From Actinomycetes bacterium (lineage in GTDB: Bacteria > Actinomycetota > Acidimicrobiia > Acidimicrobiales > RAAP-2), in the NCBI GenBank assembly GCA_021823525.1, contig JAKANY010000004.1, positions 1-64,000 of the forward strand: DNA of 64,000 bases, given 5' to 3'. Position numbers and translations under genes: made by a program. Below are positions 34,047 to 42,050 of this stretch, piece after piece. Position 1 is the first letter of the stretch. Each line of letters opens with the position of its first letter. The notes beneath the pieces are model-generated. The model saw only the letters and a program-made list of their open reading frames with translations. It did not search any database and was not told the DNA's origin.

Positions 34047-34699
34047 ATTGAGATCTCCGACCAGGTTCCGTCACCGTTCATGTAGTAATTAATGATCGAG
34101 ACGCCTGCCCAACCACCAGTCCACCATCCCGAGTCCGTGTAGGTGATATGGGCCGAACCGGTAGCTTCGTATTGGTGCCAGATGCTGCCACTGTAGTTAG
34201 CCAAAAAGAAGTTTTGCCAGTAGTCATTCGGGGATGACACGTAGGTGATTACGGAACCGTTGTAGCTGAAGCCCAGATACGAGTGATACCACCAACTGCC
34301 TCCTATCGAACTGTAGTTGCACTGTCCCGACATCACCGTACCGTCCGAGCCCCCGCCCCCGACCACAACTAGGCCACTAGGGGCGTCCGCCGACATCTGA
34401 CTCTCAGTCGGCTCGCTTACCGATACAGGGATCCTCATCAAGTACTGGCGTTCTGCTGGGGTCAGCCAAGACTTGCCGATTTCGTTCTCGACCCAGGACT
34501 TCGCTGGGAGATCGACGCTTTGTCCCGGCGAGAGTTGCACCTGGGGTTCGGCAGGTGCTGCCGCCATCAGTTGTGTCAGAGTCATGGGGGAGTCTGCCGC
34601 AGCACTGGCTGGACCAGCCGACCACAACAGCGCATACAGCGAGACTGAAGCGACGGCCACCGCTGCCCGACTGGCACCCTTCGTACGAGAGAGAATCAT
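34040..34699 (-). CDS. secreted aromatic-rich protein of unknown function
   Basis: A 219-residue protein with an N-terminal Sec signal (cleavage near PASAAADS, about residue 34). Residues 35-105 look like a propeptide; after a Gly run the C-terminal 105 residues are rich in Trp, Tyr and Gly with two Cys (SGQC near 125 and the very last residue). The small aromatic beta-type C-terminal domain recalls secreted bacteriocins of the lactococcin-972 kind in general character, but I see no motif that establishes this. ATG 34699 follows GGAGG. Confidence 0.68.
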   Translation of the reverse strand: MILSRTKGASRAAVAVASVSLYALLWSAGPASAAADSPMTLTQLMAAAPAEPQVQLSPGQSVDLPAKSWVENEIGKSWLTPAERQYLMRIPVSVSEPTESQMSADAPSGLVVVGGGGSDGTVMSGQCNYSSIGGSWWYHSYLGFSYNGSVITYVSSPNDYWQNFFLANYSGSIWHQYEATGSAHITYTDSGWWTGGWAGVSIINYYMNGDGTWSEISMC

Positions 34700-34738
34700 T
34701 TGTCGCCTCCATTAACCCTTAGCGCGTTCGCGTCGTTT

Positions 34739-34767
34739 GGCCTAACACACGACTCGGTGCGTGTCAA
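34739..34767 (-). promoter_or_regulatory. promoter of the aromatic-rich secreted protein gene
   Basis: On the minus strand TTGACA (34767-34762), 17 bases, TAGGCC (34744-34739). The -35 is consensus; the -10 is weak. The leader to ATG 34699 is about 35 bases and contains a GGAGG box. Confidence 0.5.
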
Positions 34768-34817
34768 GTCTTGTGGAAACGCTTTTCGAGATTGACGCAG
34801 TGAGTTGAATTCAGCGG

Positions 34818-35114
34818 TCACGACCGATATGCGTCTGCACGATGTCTGATCGCGGTCACCTTCACCGTGTGCGTGGCATCGTCAATGAAGTACAGCACTC
34901 GATAGTCGCCGCGCCGAGCTGAGTACGCCGACGCGAGGGGTGGCTCGAGCGGTTTTCCAACCCGCTGAGGGTTGTCGAGCAGTGGCCCGATGATGAACTC
35001 ATACACCGCATGCGCGATCTTCTCGGGGAGCGCTTCGGAGAGAGTCTTTACTGCCGATCGGGCGATGAGGACGTTGTCACGTTCCCTACTTGGTGTCGAC
35101 ACTGCGCCCAACAT
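34818..35114 (-). CDS. RelE/ParE-family toxin
   Basis: Up to 98 residues; the core ALPEKIAHAVYEFIIGPLLDNPQRVGKPLEPPLASAYSARRGDYRVLYFIDD...VKVTAIRHRADAYR has the RelE-type layout with the conserved RRGDYRVLY strand and a C-terminal His/Arg/Tyr set for ribosome-dependent mRNA cleavage. It overlaps the antitoxin gene by up to 29 bases. ATG 35114 and GTG 35102 are alternative starts; typical family starts favour one close to the second. It lies downstream of the antitoxin, as is usual. Confidence 0.85.
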   Translation of the reverse strand: MLGAVSTPSRERDNVLIARSAVKTLSEALPEKIAHAVYEFIIGPLLDNPQRVGKPLEPPLASAYSARRGDYRVLYFIDDATHTVKVTAIRHRADAYRS

Positions 35115-35376
35115 TCTTCATTGCCTCGGCGAGTTGATCACTGTCGAGGACATCACGTTCCGAAAGCGCTTGTACACCCTCCTGGTGAGCGAGCAGCAGC
35201 GCAGGGTCGGACAACACGGCAATTGTCTCGCGCATGGCGTCGTAGTCGTCGGCCCCCATGAGCACGGCGGCTCGGTGTCCGTTCTTCGTGATTTCGATCC
35301 GTTCGTGCGTCCTACTGGCTTCGTCGACCAATTTGGACAACTGGGCGCGGGCATCGGCAATAGGCAGCGTGGTCAT
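35086..35376 (-). CDS. Phd/YefM-family antitoxin
   Basis: A 96-residue antitoxin with the N-terminal Phd/YefM DNA-binding fold (LPIADARAQLSKLVDEASRTHERIEITKNGHRAAVLMGADDYDAMRETI) and a flexible C-terminal toxin-binding tail. Antitoxins of this type repress their own promoter together with the toxin. The ATG is seven bases after a perfect consensus TATAAT (35389-35384), so the message is probably leaderless. This module lies at the right limit of the element and may stabilise it. Confidence 0.88.
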   Translation of the reverse strand: MTTLPIADARAQLSKLVDEASRTHERIEITKNGHRAAVLMGADDYDAMRETIAVLSDPALLLAHQEGVQALSERDVLDSDQLAEAMKNVGRSVDTK

Positions 35377-35472
35377 GTACAGAATTATAGCGTTAACCGA
35401 TCGACGGTGAACTTATGGTTCGTATTGTGTGACTCAAGGTCCACCAGAGGCGATCGGGGGAGCCCGGTTGCC

Positions 35473-36453
35473 TCAGGTGGCGGCGGCAGCCGGATTGCCG
35501 GGCTGGTCCCACCACGCCAGCACGCGGCGTGCCCGGAGCGTGATCCAGCGCGAGGGCTGACCGACGCCGTCATCGACGTGGAACCACACCCGACCCGGCG
35601 CGCGCTCCTCGAGGAGCCAGCGACCGTCGGACTGGCGGCGGCTGCGCACGTGGAGGATCGCCTCGCCGAGTCGCGCGTCACGGGTCTCGTTGGCGTCGCG
35701 GAAGTAGTCCAGCGCGCGCAGGACGTCGTAGCGCCAGCGGCTCGGGTGGGTGAGCCGCGCGAAGGAGTCGTCGGCGATCTCGCCAGTACGGAGGCGCCGG
35801 AAGAGGTGGCGCTCCAGGAGGAACTCTTCGGCGGCGCGGCGGGCCTCGCGAACGCGCGGCGCGTCGCCTCCGGCGCGCTCGTACGCCAGAAGCCCCTCGA
35901 GGACGTTGATCGTCGAGGCGAAGGACGAGCGCACGGAACCGTTGGCGCGCTCGCAGTTCCAGCCGCCGTCGGGGAGGCGCTCGCCGAGGAGCCGCTCGAC
36001 CAGCGGACTCATGTCGACGCCGAAGTAGCTGCCATCGGCGACGGTGCGACCGTTGATGCACTCTTCGACCTCACCCTCCCAGAAGGGCTGGCCCGCGTGG
36101 TCCCAGCGCGCGCTCTGGCCGATCAGCGCGACGGCCCGCTGCACGCGCGCGCTGCGCGGGTCGACACCGAACTCCCGCAGGTCGCTCAGGGCGTACGTGG
36201 TGGCCGTCCAGGGTTGGCCGACGCGCTCCCACTCGTCGGAGTCGAAGTCGCGAGGCAGAAACGCGCCGCCCGCCCACTGGCCGTCATCGTCCTCTAGCGC
36301 CAGGAGTTGCGCCCCCCAGCCCTCGAACTCGACGCGCCGTCGCTCGGCCCGCCAGCGAGCGGCCGGAGCCTTCGCGATGTCGCGCAGGGCCTGCCAGCTG
36401 ATGGCGGGGTCCGACGCCACGAGCCAGTCGAGGACTTCGTCGGTGCCACTCAC
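35473..36453 (-). CDS. squalene-cyclase/prenyltransferase-fold (alpha-alpha toroid) protein
   Basis: A 326-residue helical protein with repeated LxxLPDGGWNCERANGS- and RRQSDGRWLLEERAPGR-type segments that recall the QW motifs of terpene cyclases, but no DxDD protonation motif. It is therefore more likely a non-catalytic or differently acting member of the fold, as found in many actinobacteria. GTG 36453 was chosen because TACGGT (36465-36460) and six bases precede it; the frame extends 18 codons further without signals. It is the first chromosome-like gene after the element. Confidence 0.7.
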   Translation of the reverse strand: MSGTDEVLDWLVASDPAISWQALRDIAKAPAARWRAERRRVEFEGWGAQLLALEDDDGQWAGGAFLPRDFDSDEWERVGQPWTATTYALSDLREFGVDPRSARVQRAVALIGQSARWDHAGQPFWEGEVEECINGRTVADGSYFGVDMSPLVERLLGERLPDGGWNCERANGSVRSSFASTINVLEGLLAYERAGGDAPRVREARRAAEEFLLERHLFRRLRTGEIADDSFARLTHPSRWRYDVLRALDYFRDANETRDARLGEAILHVRSRRQSDGRWLLEERAPGRVWFHVDDGVGQPSRWITLRARRVLAWWDQPGNPAAAAT

Positions 36454-36572
36454 GTCGTCACCGTAGCCACGGGGCCTGACGTCGTGTCGGGGCGGACCGG
36501 GCGCCATGGCCGCGGTCGAGCCGGTACCGTGGCGCGGGGACGACGTTCGTCCCGCTCGACGACGGGGGAGTC

Positions 36573-37082
36573 ATGGCCGAGACCGACGGGCTGCTCGCAG
36601 CGGCTCAGAGCTACGCGGAGACCTTCACGCACGGAGACCTGCCGATGCGGCCCCGGCGGCCCGTGGCGATCGTGACGTGCATGGATGCGCGCATCAACCT
36701 CTACGAGCTCTTCGGCCTGCGCGAGGGTGACCTCAACATCCTGCGCAATGCGGGCGGTGCCGTGACCGACGACGTCATCCGGTCGCTCGTCGTGTCCCAG
36801 CGCCGGCTGGGGACCCGCGAGGTGCTGGTGATCCAGCACCGCGACTGCGGCATGCGCGTCGTTCGCGAGGAGGAGTTCTTCGCGGACCTCGAGAGCGAGG
36901 TGGGGCAGCGACCGCCGTGGGCCCTCGGGGAGTTCGGCGACCCGGAGGACGAGGTTCGCGCGGCGCTGGCGCGTCTCGCGGCGAGCCCCTTCCTCGCCGC
37001 GGGGAGTTCGGCGCGGGGATTCCTCTACGACGAGCGCACTGGGCGACTCGCCGAGGTCGGGCCGCCCGCGGCCGCCCGCTGA
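36573..37082 (+). CDS. beta-class carbonic anhydrase
   Basis: A 169-residue zinc enzyme interconverting CO2 and bicarbonate. Zinc ligands and dyad are visible: Cys36-x-Asp38-x-Arg40 (CMDAR), His89 and Cys92 (HRDCGM). It is of the short type found in actinobacteria. The ATG follows GGGGGAG; TACCGT at 36525-36530 is a likely -10. Its final 58 bases overlap the convergent DinB-like gene. Confidence 0.93.
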   Translation: MAETDGLLAAAQSYAETFTHGDLPMRPRRPVAIVTCMDARINLYELFGLREGDLNILRNAGGAVTDDVIRSLVVSQRRLGTREVLVIQHRDCGMRVVREEEFFADLESEVGQRPPWALGEFGDPEDEVRAALARLAASPFLAAGSSARGFLYDERTGRLAEVGPPAAAR

Positions 37083-37594
37083 GACCCCCGAGCTTCTCCG
37101 ACCAGCCGCCCGATCTGGGACCAGTGGCTCCGCTCGTGGCGCGCTAGGCGGGTGACGTAGTCGCGCACCGTGCGGCGCAGGGGCGCACCGGCGCCCGTCA
37201 CGGTGATGGAGAGGTCCCAGTGATCCGCCTCCAGGGAGCCCAGCAGGGCCAGCAGTGAGGTGCGCTGCGCGCGAAACGCAGCGCAGTTGGTCCGGTAGGA
37301 GCGGTCGCGGTAGTCGGTTCGGGTGATCCAGGCCAGCGGGTTGACCGCGCGCAGGGAGTTCTCGTGGCCCGCGAGGATGGTGGCGATCGCACCTTCCCAG
37401 ACGTCGGCGCACGCGCGCAGGTGTGCGAGCACGTCGACGGCCGTCCACGCGGGGGGGCTCGGCTGGGACCCGACGGGGCCCGTCGAACAGCGCAGGCGCG
37501 CGGGCGTGGCCGCGAGGATCGCCAGCAACGCTGAGGGCTCGAGTGCGCGGGCCGCCACGCGCCCAGTCTGGCGCGCGAAGCGGCGCACGCGCAT
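37025..37594 (-). CDS. DinB-like domain protein
   Basis: About 189 residues of four-helix DinB type: WTAVDVLAHLRACADVWEGAIATIL with a His metal ligand near the start, and a C-terminal LARHERSHWSQIGRLV carrying the paired His ligands. The fold includes mycothiol-, bacillithiol- or metal-dependent transferases and hydrolases, which fits a mycothiol-producing host. ATG 37594 starts two bases before the upstream gene's stop region, so it is coupled to the 2H gene. It ends inside the carbonic anhydrase gene. Confidence 0.78.
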   Translation of the reverse strand: MRVRRFARQTGRVAARALEPSALLAILAATPARLRCSTGPVGSQPSPPAWTAVDVLAHLRACADVWEGAIATILAGHENSLRAVNPLAWITRTDYRDRSYRTNCAAFRAQRTSLLALLGSLEADHWDLSITVTGAGAPLRRTVRDYVTRLARHERSHWSQIGRLVGEARGSQRAAAGGPTSASRPVRSS

Positions 37595-37595
37595 C

Positions 37596-38111
37596 TCACG
37601 GGTGGTCGCTCGATCGCGGAGCGAGGGGCCACCGGCACTCCTCGCGCCACGTGCGGAGTGCGAGGTCCCGGCGGGCGAGCGCCAGCAGCGCGATGGGCGC
37701 GTCGCGGGGGCTGGCGCGCGTCGCGGCATCGGCGGCGTCGAGGAGGCGGGCGCGCGGCCACCGGGTCGCGACGGTCACGTGGGGGCGGTACGGGCGCTCG
37801 CGCGCGGCACTCGGCACGGGCGGGGCGCCCAGGCTGGCGAGGAGTTCGGCGAAGGGTGCGGGTTCCACGGGCTGGAGCGCCACGACGCGCGCCGAGAGCC
37901 ACACGGGGGGCGCGAAGCGGGCGATCCACGACGCGGTGCGCGAGGCGGCGAGCTCCAGGCGCTGCGCGATGCCGTCGGTCCCCGACGGCTGGTGCCACGG
38001 CGGCCAGAGGGTGACGTGCGCGGACAGAGACCCCGGGTGGCGCCACGGGGCGACGAGATCATCGAGCGCGGGGACGAGCAGGTAGGTGACCAGGAGCTCG
38101 TCGTGCGCCAT
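37596..38111 (-). CDS. 2H phosphoesterase superfamily (2'-5' RNA ligase-like) protein
   Basis: A 171-residue protein with two HxTx motifs, HVTLW (about 31-35) and HVTVA (about 110-114), the defining active-site pair of 2H phosphoesterases, which handle 2',3'-cyclic or similar phosphodiesters. The true substrate is unknown. ATG 38111 follows TACAAC and six bases, close to the leaderless pattern. It is coupled to the DinB gene downstream. Confidence 0.82.
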   Translation of the reverse strand: MAHDELLVTYLLVPALDDLVAPWRHPGSLSAHVTLWPPWHQPSGTDGIAQRLELAASRTASWIARFAPPVWLSARVVALQPVEPAPFAELLASLGAPPVPSAARERPYRPHVTVATRWPRARLLDAADAATRASPRDAPIALLALARRDLALRTWREECRWPLAPRSSDHP

Positions 38112-38227
38112 GGTCCCGTTGTAGCCCGCGCAGGGGGCGCGAGAGGCCGCGCGGGGCTGGCTACCATGCAGTGAGAGGCGCGTGACTCGACGCCGCGAGT
38201 GCGCGCCCAGATGGGGAGGCGCGTGCG

Positions 38228-38656
38228 ATGAGACGGTGGCGATCAGTGGTGAGCGGTGCGGTGCTGGCGGGCGTCGTGGTCTTCGGGGCGATCTCGGGCG
38301 GTGCGGTGACGCGGGGGCCACGCGTGATCGTGCGTCCGAGCACCGGTCTGCGCAACCACGAAGTGGTCCGGGTGAGCGGCTCGGGCTTCAAGCCCCACGA
38401 CGCGGTCTTCCTCGTCGAGTGCCTGGCCACGGCGCGCGGTCAGGGCCAGTGCGACATCGCGACGGCCACGCCCGCGACGATCACGGCCAAGGGGATCCTG
38501 CGGGTGACCAGGTTCCGGGTCCACACGGGCAAGGTCGGCAGCGGCGCGTGCGGCACGTCGGTGAAGAACGCGCGCGCCTGTGCGATCAGCGTGGGCAACG
38601 CCAGTGGCAAGGACACCGGATCCGCGCGGATCGCCTTCGTCGTGCGCCGGTCGTGA
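38228..38656 (+). CDS. secreted neocarzinostatin-fold protein
   Basis: A 142-residue protein with a signal peptide (to about residue 28) and a neocarzinostatin-like beta domain: VRPSTGLRNHEVVRVSGSGFKPHDAVFLVEC, with two Cys pairs at the positions expected for the family. In Streptomyces such apoproteins bind enediyne chromophores, but actinobacteria hold many relatives without a biosynthetic cluster and none is seen here, so the ligand is unknown. The ATG follows GGGGAGG; TACCAT at 38162-38167 is a possible -10. Confidence 0.82.
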   Translation: MRRWRSVVSGAVLAGVVVFGAISGGAVTRGPRVIVRPSTGLRNHEVVRVSGSGFKPHDAVFLVECLATARGQGQCDIATATPATITAKGILRVTRFRVHTGKVGSGACGTSVKNARACAISVGNASGKDTGSARIAFVVRRS

Positions 38657-38723
38657 GCGCCGACGGCGAGGACCGCGCCAGGTCGGTCGCGCACGGGGGC
38701 CAGATCGTATCGGCGGCACGGCC

Positions 38724-40316
38724 GTGACGAGCTCATCGGGGGCACCGTCGAGCGTGCGCCCGCCCCTGCGTCGTGCCCGGATCCAGGTGAGCTTCATCGC
38801 CCTGATGTCGGTGCTCTTCCTGACCTTCCTCGACAACACCGTGGTGAGCCCCGTCCTGACCGGCGTGCAGTCGGGGCTCCACGCCGGCGTGCCGCAACTC
38901 CAGTGGGTGGTCGGCGGGTACGCGCTGGCCTTCGCGAGCCTGATGCTGATGAGCGGGTCCATGGGCGACGTCATCGGGCGCAAGGTCGTGCTGCTGGCTG
39001 GCGTGGGCGTATTCATTCTGGGCTCGGTGGTGAGCGCGCTGGCCCACAACGTCACCGAGCTCATCATCGGGCGCGTGATCATGGGGATGGGGGCCGCCGG
39101 CTCCGAACCCGGGACGCTGTCGATCCTGCGCCACATCTATCCCCAGCAGCAGGCCCGAGCGCGCGCGCTCGGCGTCTGGGCGGCGGTGTCGGGGCTCGCT
39201 CTGGCGGCGGGTCCGGTGGTCGGCGGGATCCTGGTCGGGCTGTGGAGCTGGCGCGCGCTCTTCTGGTTCAACGTCCTGTTCGGCGCGCTGGCGCTCGTCG
39301 TCGCGACGGTCGCGCTGCCCAGCCGCCCCCCGCGCGAGCGCGGCCCGATGGACGCCGTGGGCTTCGCGTTGAGTGCGCTCTCCTTGAGCACGGTGACCTT
39401 CGCCATCATTCATGGCGAGTCCGTGGGCTACGGCGCGGGATCGGTGATGACGCTGTTCACGGTTGGCGTGGTCGCGGCGATCCTCTTCGTGGTCGTCGAG
39501 CTGCGCGTGCGCGAGCCGATGCTCGACCTCCGCTACTTCACGCGGCGCACCTTCGCGGGGGCCAACGCCGTCGCCTTCGCGAGCTACTTCTCGATCTTCT
39601 CGATCTTCTTCTTCGTTGCCCTCTACCTGGAGGTCATCCGGGGGGCGGGTGCGTACCGCCTCGCCATCGACTTCCTGCCCCTCCTAGTGGGCATGGTGGC
39701 CGCCTCTCTGGTCACCGGTCGCTGGGTCGCCCGCACGGGGTCGCGCGGCCCGATGGTGATCGGGAGCCTGCTCGCGGCGGCGGGCGTCCTGACCACCAAT
39801 GCCGTCGTCGCGCGCGATCCCGGCCTCGGGCTGCTGGGCTGGACCATGGGGCTCGCGGGCGTGGGATTCGGCATCGTGGTCGTGCCCGTCACGTCCGACG
39901 CCTTGGGCGCGCTGCCGTCGGAGCACTCGGGCATGGCGGCCTCCACCGTGAACACGGCCCGCGAGCTCGGCGCGGTGACCGGCGTCGCCGTGCTCGGGTC
40001 ACTGGTGAACGGGCAGCTGACCGTCCAGCTGATGGAGCGCCTCCGCGCCATCGGCGTGCCGCCCGCCTTCCGCGAGGAGATCATCAACGCCCTCACCACC
40101 GGGACGATCTCGGCGCAGGCTCGCCAGTACGAGGGGGGCTCCAAGGCGATCCAGGCCATCATCAACCGGGTGGTCAAGGCGGCCTACGACGCGTTCACCA
40201 GCGGACTGCACATCGCGCTGAACGCCGCCGGCCTGCTGATGGTCCTGGCCGCGGGCGTGGCGCTGGCGACGGGAAGCTCGGCAGCGACCTCGGTGGAGGA
40301 GGGCGAGGGGGATTGA
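38724..40316 (+). CDS. MFS exporter, DHA2 (EmrB/QacA) family
   Basis: A 530-residue protein with about 14 transmembrane helices. DHA2 motifs are visible: LTFLDNTVVSPVL in helix 1 (motif D1-like), GDVIGRKVVLLAG (motif A), and GPVVGGILVGLWSWRALFWFNV (motif C). Such carriers extrude drugs or metabolites with protons. A helical extracellular loop (about 440-490) precedes the last helix. GTG 38724 was chosen as the start nearest to the predicted N-terminus. It might protect against the ligand of the neighbouring neocarzinostatin-like protein, which is speculation. Confidence 0.88.
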   Translation: MTSSSGAPSSVRPPLRRARIQVSFIALMSVLFLTFLDNTVVSPVLTGVQSGLHAGVPQLQWVVGGYALAFASLMLMSGSMGDVIGRKVVLLAGVGVFILGSVVSALAHNVTELIIGRVIMGMGAAGSEPGTLSILRHIYPQQQARARALGVWAAVSGLALAAGPVVGGILVGLWSWRALFWFNVLFGALALVVATVALPSRPPRERGPMDAVGFALSALSLSTVTFAIIHGESVGYGAGSVMTLFTVGVVAAILFVVVELRVREPMLDLRYFTRRTFAGANAVAFASYFSIFSIFFFVALYLEVIRGAGAYRLAIDFLPLLVGMVAASLVTGRWVARTGSRGPMVIGSLLAAAGVLTTNAVVARDPGLGLLGWTMGLAGVGFGIVVVPVTSDALGALPSEHSGMAASTVNTARELGAVTGVAVLGSLVNGQLTVQLMERLRAIGVPPAFREEIINALTTGTISAQARQYEGGSKAIQAIINRVVKAAYDAFTSGLHIALNAAGLLMVLAAGVALATGSSAATSVEEGEGD

Positions 40317-40357
40317 GCCCGCAGGGTGGCTGCGGCCGCTCACGCTAGGGTCGCGGC

Positions 40358-40447
40358 ATGCTGACCGCCACCGCGCCTCCGAGGACTCGAGGTCCCGGGC
40401 GAGGACCCCGCGGGAGCCGGCCCAACGAGACCTGGTTCCGCCCGTGA
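40358..40447 (+). CDS. 29-codon leader ORF upstream of the LysE-type exporter
   Basis: A small open frame starts at ATG 40358, six bases after TAGGGT (40346-40351), the same arrangement as at established leaderless genes here. It encodes 29 residues, of which six are Arg and six Pro, plus single Trp and Phe near the end, and its stop (40445-40447) overlaps the exporter's GTG 40444 by three bases. Terminating ribosomes could restart on the exporter. Arg and Lys are typical LysE substrates, so the Arg-rich leader may sense charging or availability. No equivalent is known to me. Confidence 0.5.
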   Translation: MLTATAPPRTRGPGRGPRGSRPNETWFRP

Positions 40448-41079
40448 CGGCGATCACGTGGGCCTTCGCGCTGGCGAGCCTGGCGATCATCGTGGTCCCC
40501 GGACCCAGTGTCCTGTTCACCCTGGCGCGAGGCGTCGCGTGGGGCCGGAGGGTGGCCGTCGCTTCGGCGTTGGGCAACTCCCTGGGAACCCTGGTGTTGG
40601 CATCGGCGGTGGCGCTCGGGCTCGGTCCGATCGCAACGCGATGGCCCGCGGTGTCGCGGGTCCTGCAGATCGCCGGCGGACTCTACCTGGTGTGGCTCGG
40701 AGCGCAAGCGCTGCGGCGACGCCACGATGTCGCCCGCACGATGGCCGAGCCCCAGGGGGGCCGGCCCACGCTGGGGCTCGCGCTGCGCCAGGGATTCGTC
40801 GTGGGAGGGCTCAACCCCAAGGCGCTGGTCTTCTTCCTCGCGGTCTTCCCGCGCTTCGTGCGCGCGGGGAGCACGCCGATCACCGTGCAGCTGCTCGCCA
40901 TGGGCGTCTTCTTCAGCGTGCTCGCCTTCGCGAGCGACTCCTCGTGGGGGATCGTGGCGGGCACGGCGCGTGTGTGGCTCTCGGGCAGTCGGGCGCGACT
41001 GGTGGCCTTGCGCGTCGTGGGGGGCACGATCATGGTCGCCCTGGGCGGCGCGGTCGTGCTGGGCGCGGTCCTCGACTGA
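40444..41079 (+). CDS. LysE/RhtB-family amino acid exporter
   Basis: A 211-residue membrane protein with six helices. LysE-family signs: the N-terminal PGPSVLFTLARGVAWGRRVAVASALGNSLG segment and GLNPKALVFFLAVFPRFV in the second half. These proteins export basic, hydrophobic or hydroxylated amino acids. GTG 40444 lies in the stop codon of the 29-codon leader frame and has no obvious Shine-Dalgarno sequence of its own, so it is probably translated by coupling. Confidence 0.88.
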   Translation: MTAITWAFALASLAIIVVPGPSVLFTLARGVAWGRRVAVASALGNSLGTLVLASAVALGLGPIATRWPAVSRVLQIAGGLYLVWLGAQALRRRHDVARTMAEPQGGRPTLGLALRQGFVVGGLNPKALVFFLAVFPRFVRAGSTPITVQLLAMGVFFSVLAFASDSSWGIVAGTARVWLSGSRARLVALRVVGGTIMVALGGAVVLGAVLD

Positions 41080-41265
41080 CCGGGCGCTCGTCCTGCCCGA
41101 GAGCCACGAAGGTGGCCATGGGCGAGGGAGGGCCCCCGAGACCGGTCTCGCGCTCAGCGCGACGGCACGGTCATCGAGCAGTGCGTCACCCGAGCATCGT
41201 GCGCTGCGGTGACGGCCGCCGCGGACCCCGTCGGCCCACTCGGCGACACCCGGACCGCCGGGCCC

Positions 41266-42045
41266 TCAGCCCATCGCGTGGGCGCCACCGTCGACGTGGA
41301 GGATCTCGGCCGTCGTCGCGCGCAACAGCGGCGACAGGAGGGCGAGGGTCGCGTCGGCGACGGCCGGTGCGTCGTGGACGTCCCAACCCAGGGGGGCCCG
41401 CTCGCCCCACGAGTCCTCGAAGACGGCGAAGCCGGGGATCGACTTGGCCGCCACGGTGCGCACGGGGCCGGCGGCCACCAGGTTGACGCGGACGTGGTCC
41501 GCGCCCACCTCGCGCGCCAGGTAGCGGCTGAGCGATTCCAGGCCCGCCTTCATCACGCCCATCCAGTCGTAGAGCGGGTAGGCCCGTGTGGCGTCGAAGT
41601 CCAGCCCGACCACCGACGCGCCGCCCGGGGCCTCGGCGCGGCGCAGCAGGGGCAGGAAGGCGCCGACCAGGGTCGCGAGCGAGTAGGTCGACACGTGCAG
41701 AGCCGTAGCCACGTCCTCGAAGGGCGCGACCAGCATCCCCTGCCCGAGGCACGAGGGCGGCGCGTACCCGATCGCGTGGACCAGGCCGTCGAGGCGCCCG
41801 AAGCGCTGCTCCACCGCCGCGACCGCCGCGGCCACCTGCGCGGGCTCGGTGACGTCGAGCTCGAGGACCTCGCCCACGTCGCCCAGCTTGCGCGCGGTGC
41901 GGCGCGTGAGCGACAGCCCGCGTCCGGCGCCGGTCAGGATCACCTCGGCCCCTTCGGCGAGCGCCCGCTGGGCGATGGCGAAGGCCAGCGAATCGTCGGT
42001 CAGGACGCCCGTGACGAGGAGCCGGTGATTGGCGAGCAGGGTCAT
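41266..42045 (-). CDS. fabI: enoyl-[acyl-carrier-protein] reductase (FabI/InhA type)
   Basis: A 259-residue short-chain-dehydrogenase relative performing the last reduction of fatty acid elongation. Signs: the nucleotide site as GVLTDDSLAFAIAQRAL, DVTEPAQV (adenine side), HAIGYAP and the catalytic Y-x6-K as YDWMGVMK, as in InhA. The C-terminal end ILHVDGGAHAMG is typical. The ATG is preceded by TACGCT and six bases (leaderless). InhA of mycobacteria elongates long chains; here no FAS-II neighbours are present. Confidence 0.92.
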   Translation of the reverse strand: MTLLANHRLLVTGVLTDDSLAFAIAQRALAEGAEVILTGAGRGLSLTRRTARKLGDVGEVLELDVTEPAQVAAAVAAVEQRFGRLDGLVHAIGYAPPSCLGQGMLVAPFEDVATALHVSTYSLATLVGAFLPLLRRAEAPGGASVVGLDFDATRAYPLYDWMGVMKAGLESLSRYLAREVGADHVRVNLVAAGPVRTVAAKSIPGFAVFEDSWGERAPLGWDVHDAPAVADATLALLSPLLRATTAEILHVDGGAHAMG

Positions 42046-42050
42046 CTTGT

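Larger units (their letters stand above)
24137..35400. mobile_element. AICE-like integrated element abutting tRNA-Val, with AT-rich cargo; right end approximate
   Basis: The left end is fixed by the integrase reading into the tRNA. The leftward block (about 24137-30947) carries serine integrase, RepSA-like initiator, FtsK/TraSA-like translocase, SCO3933-like regulator and HTH regulator, the gene set of actinobacterial integrative and conjugative elements. 31-35 kb holds AT-richer secreted and membrane proteins and a toxin-antitoxin pair. The chromosome-like, GC-rich, leaderless style resumes by 35473. I found no clear duplicate of the tRNA 3' end, so the right boundary could lie anywhere from about 31.2 to 35.45 kb, and the AT-rich part could be a separate insertion. 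Confidence 0.75.

Noticed and set aside
35400..35460. GGTTCG...TCCACC as a degenerate copy of the tRNA 3' end
   Set aside because: Only six-base matches with different spacing; no better than chance.
40458..41486. Arg/Gly-rich plus-strand frame overlapping lysE
   Set aside because: Out-of-frame shadow of the exporter and following intergenic DNA, with no start signal.
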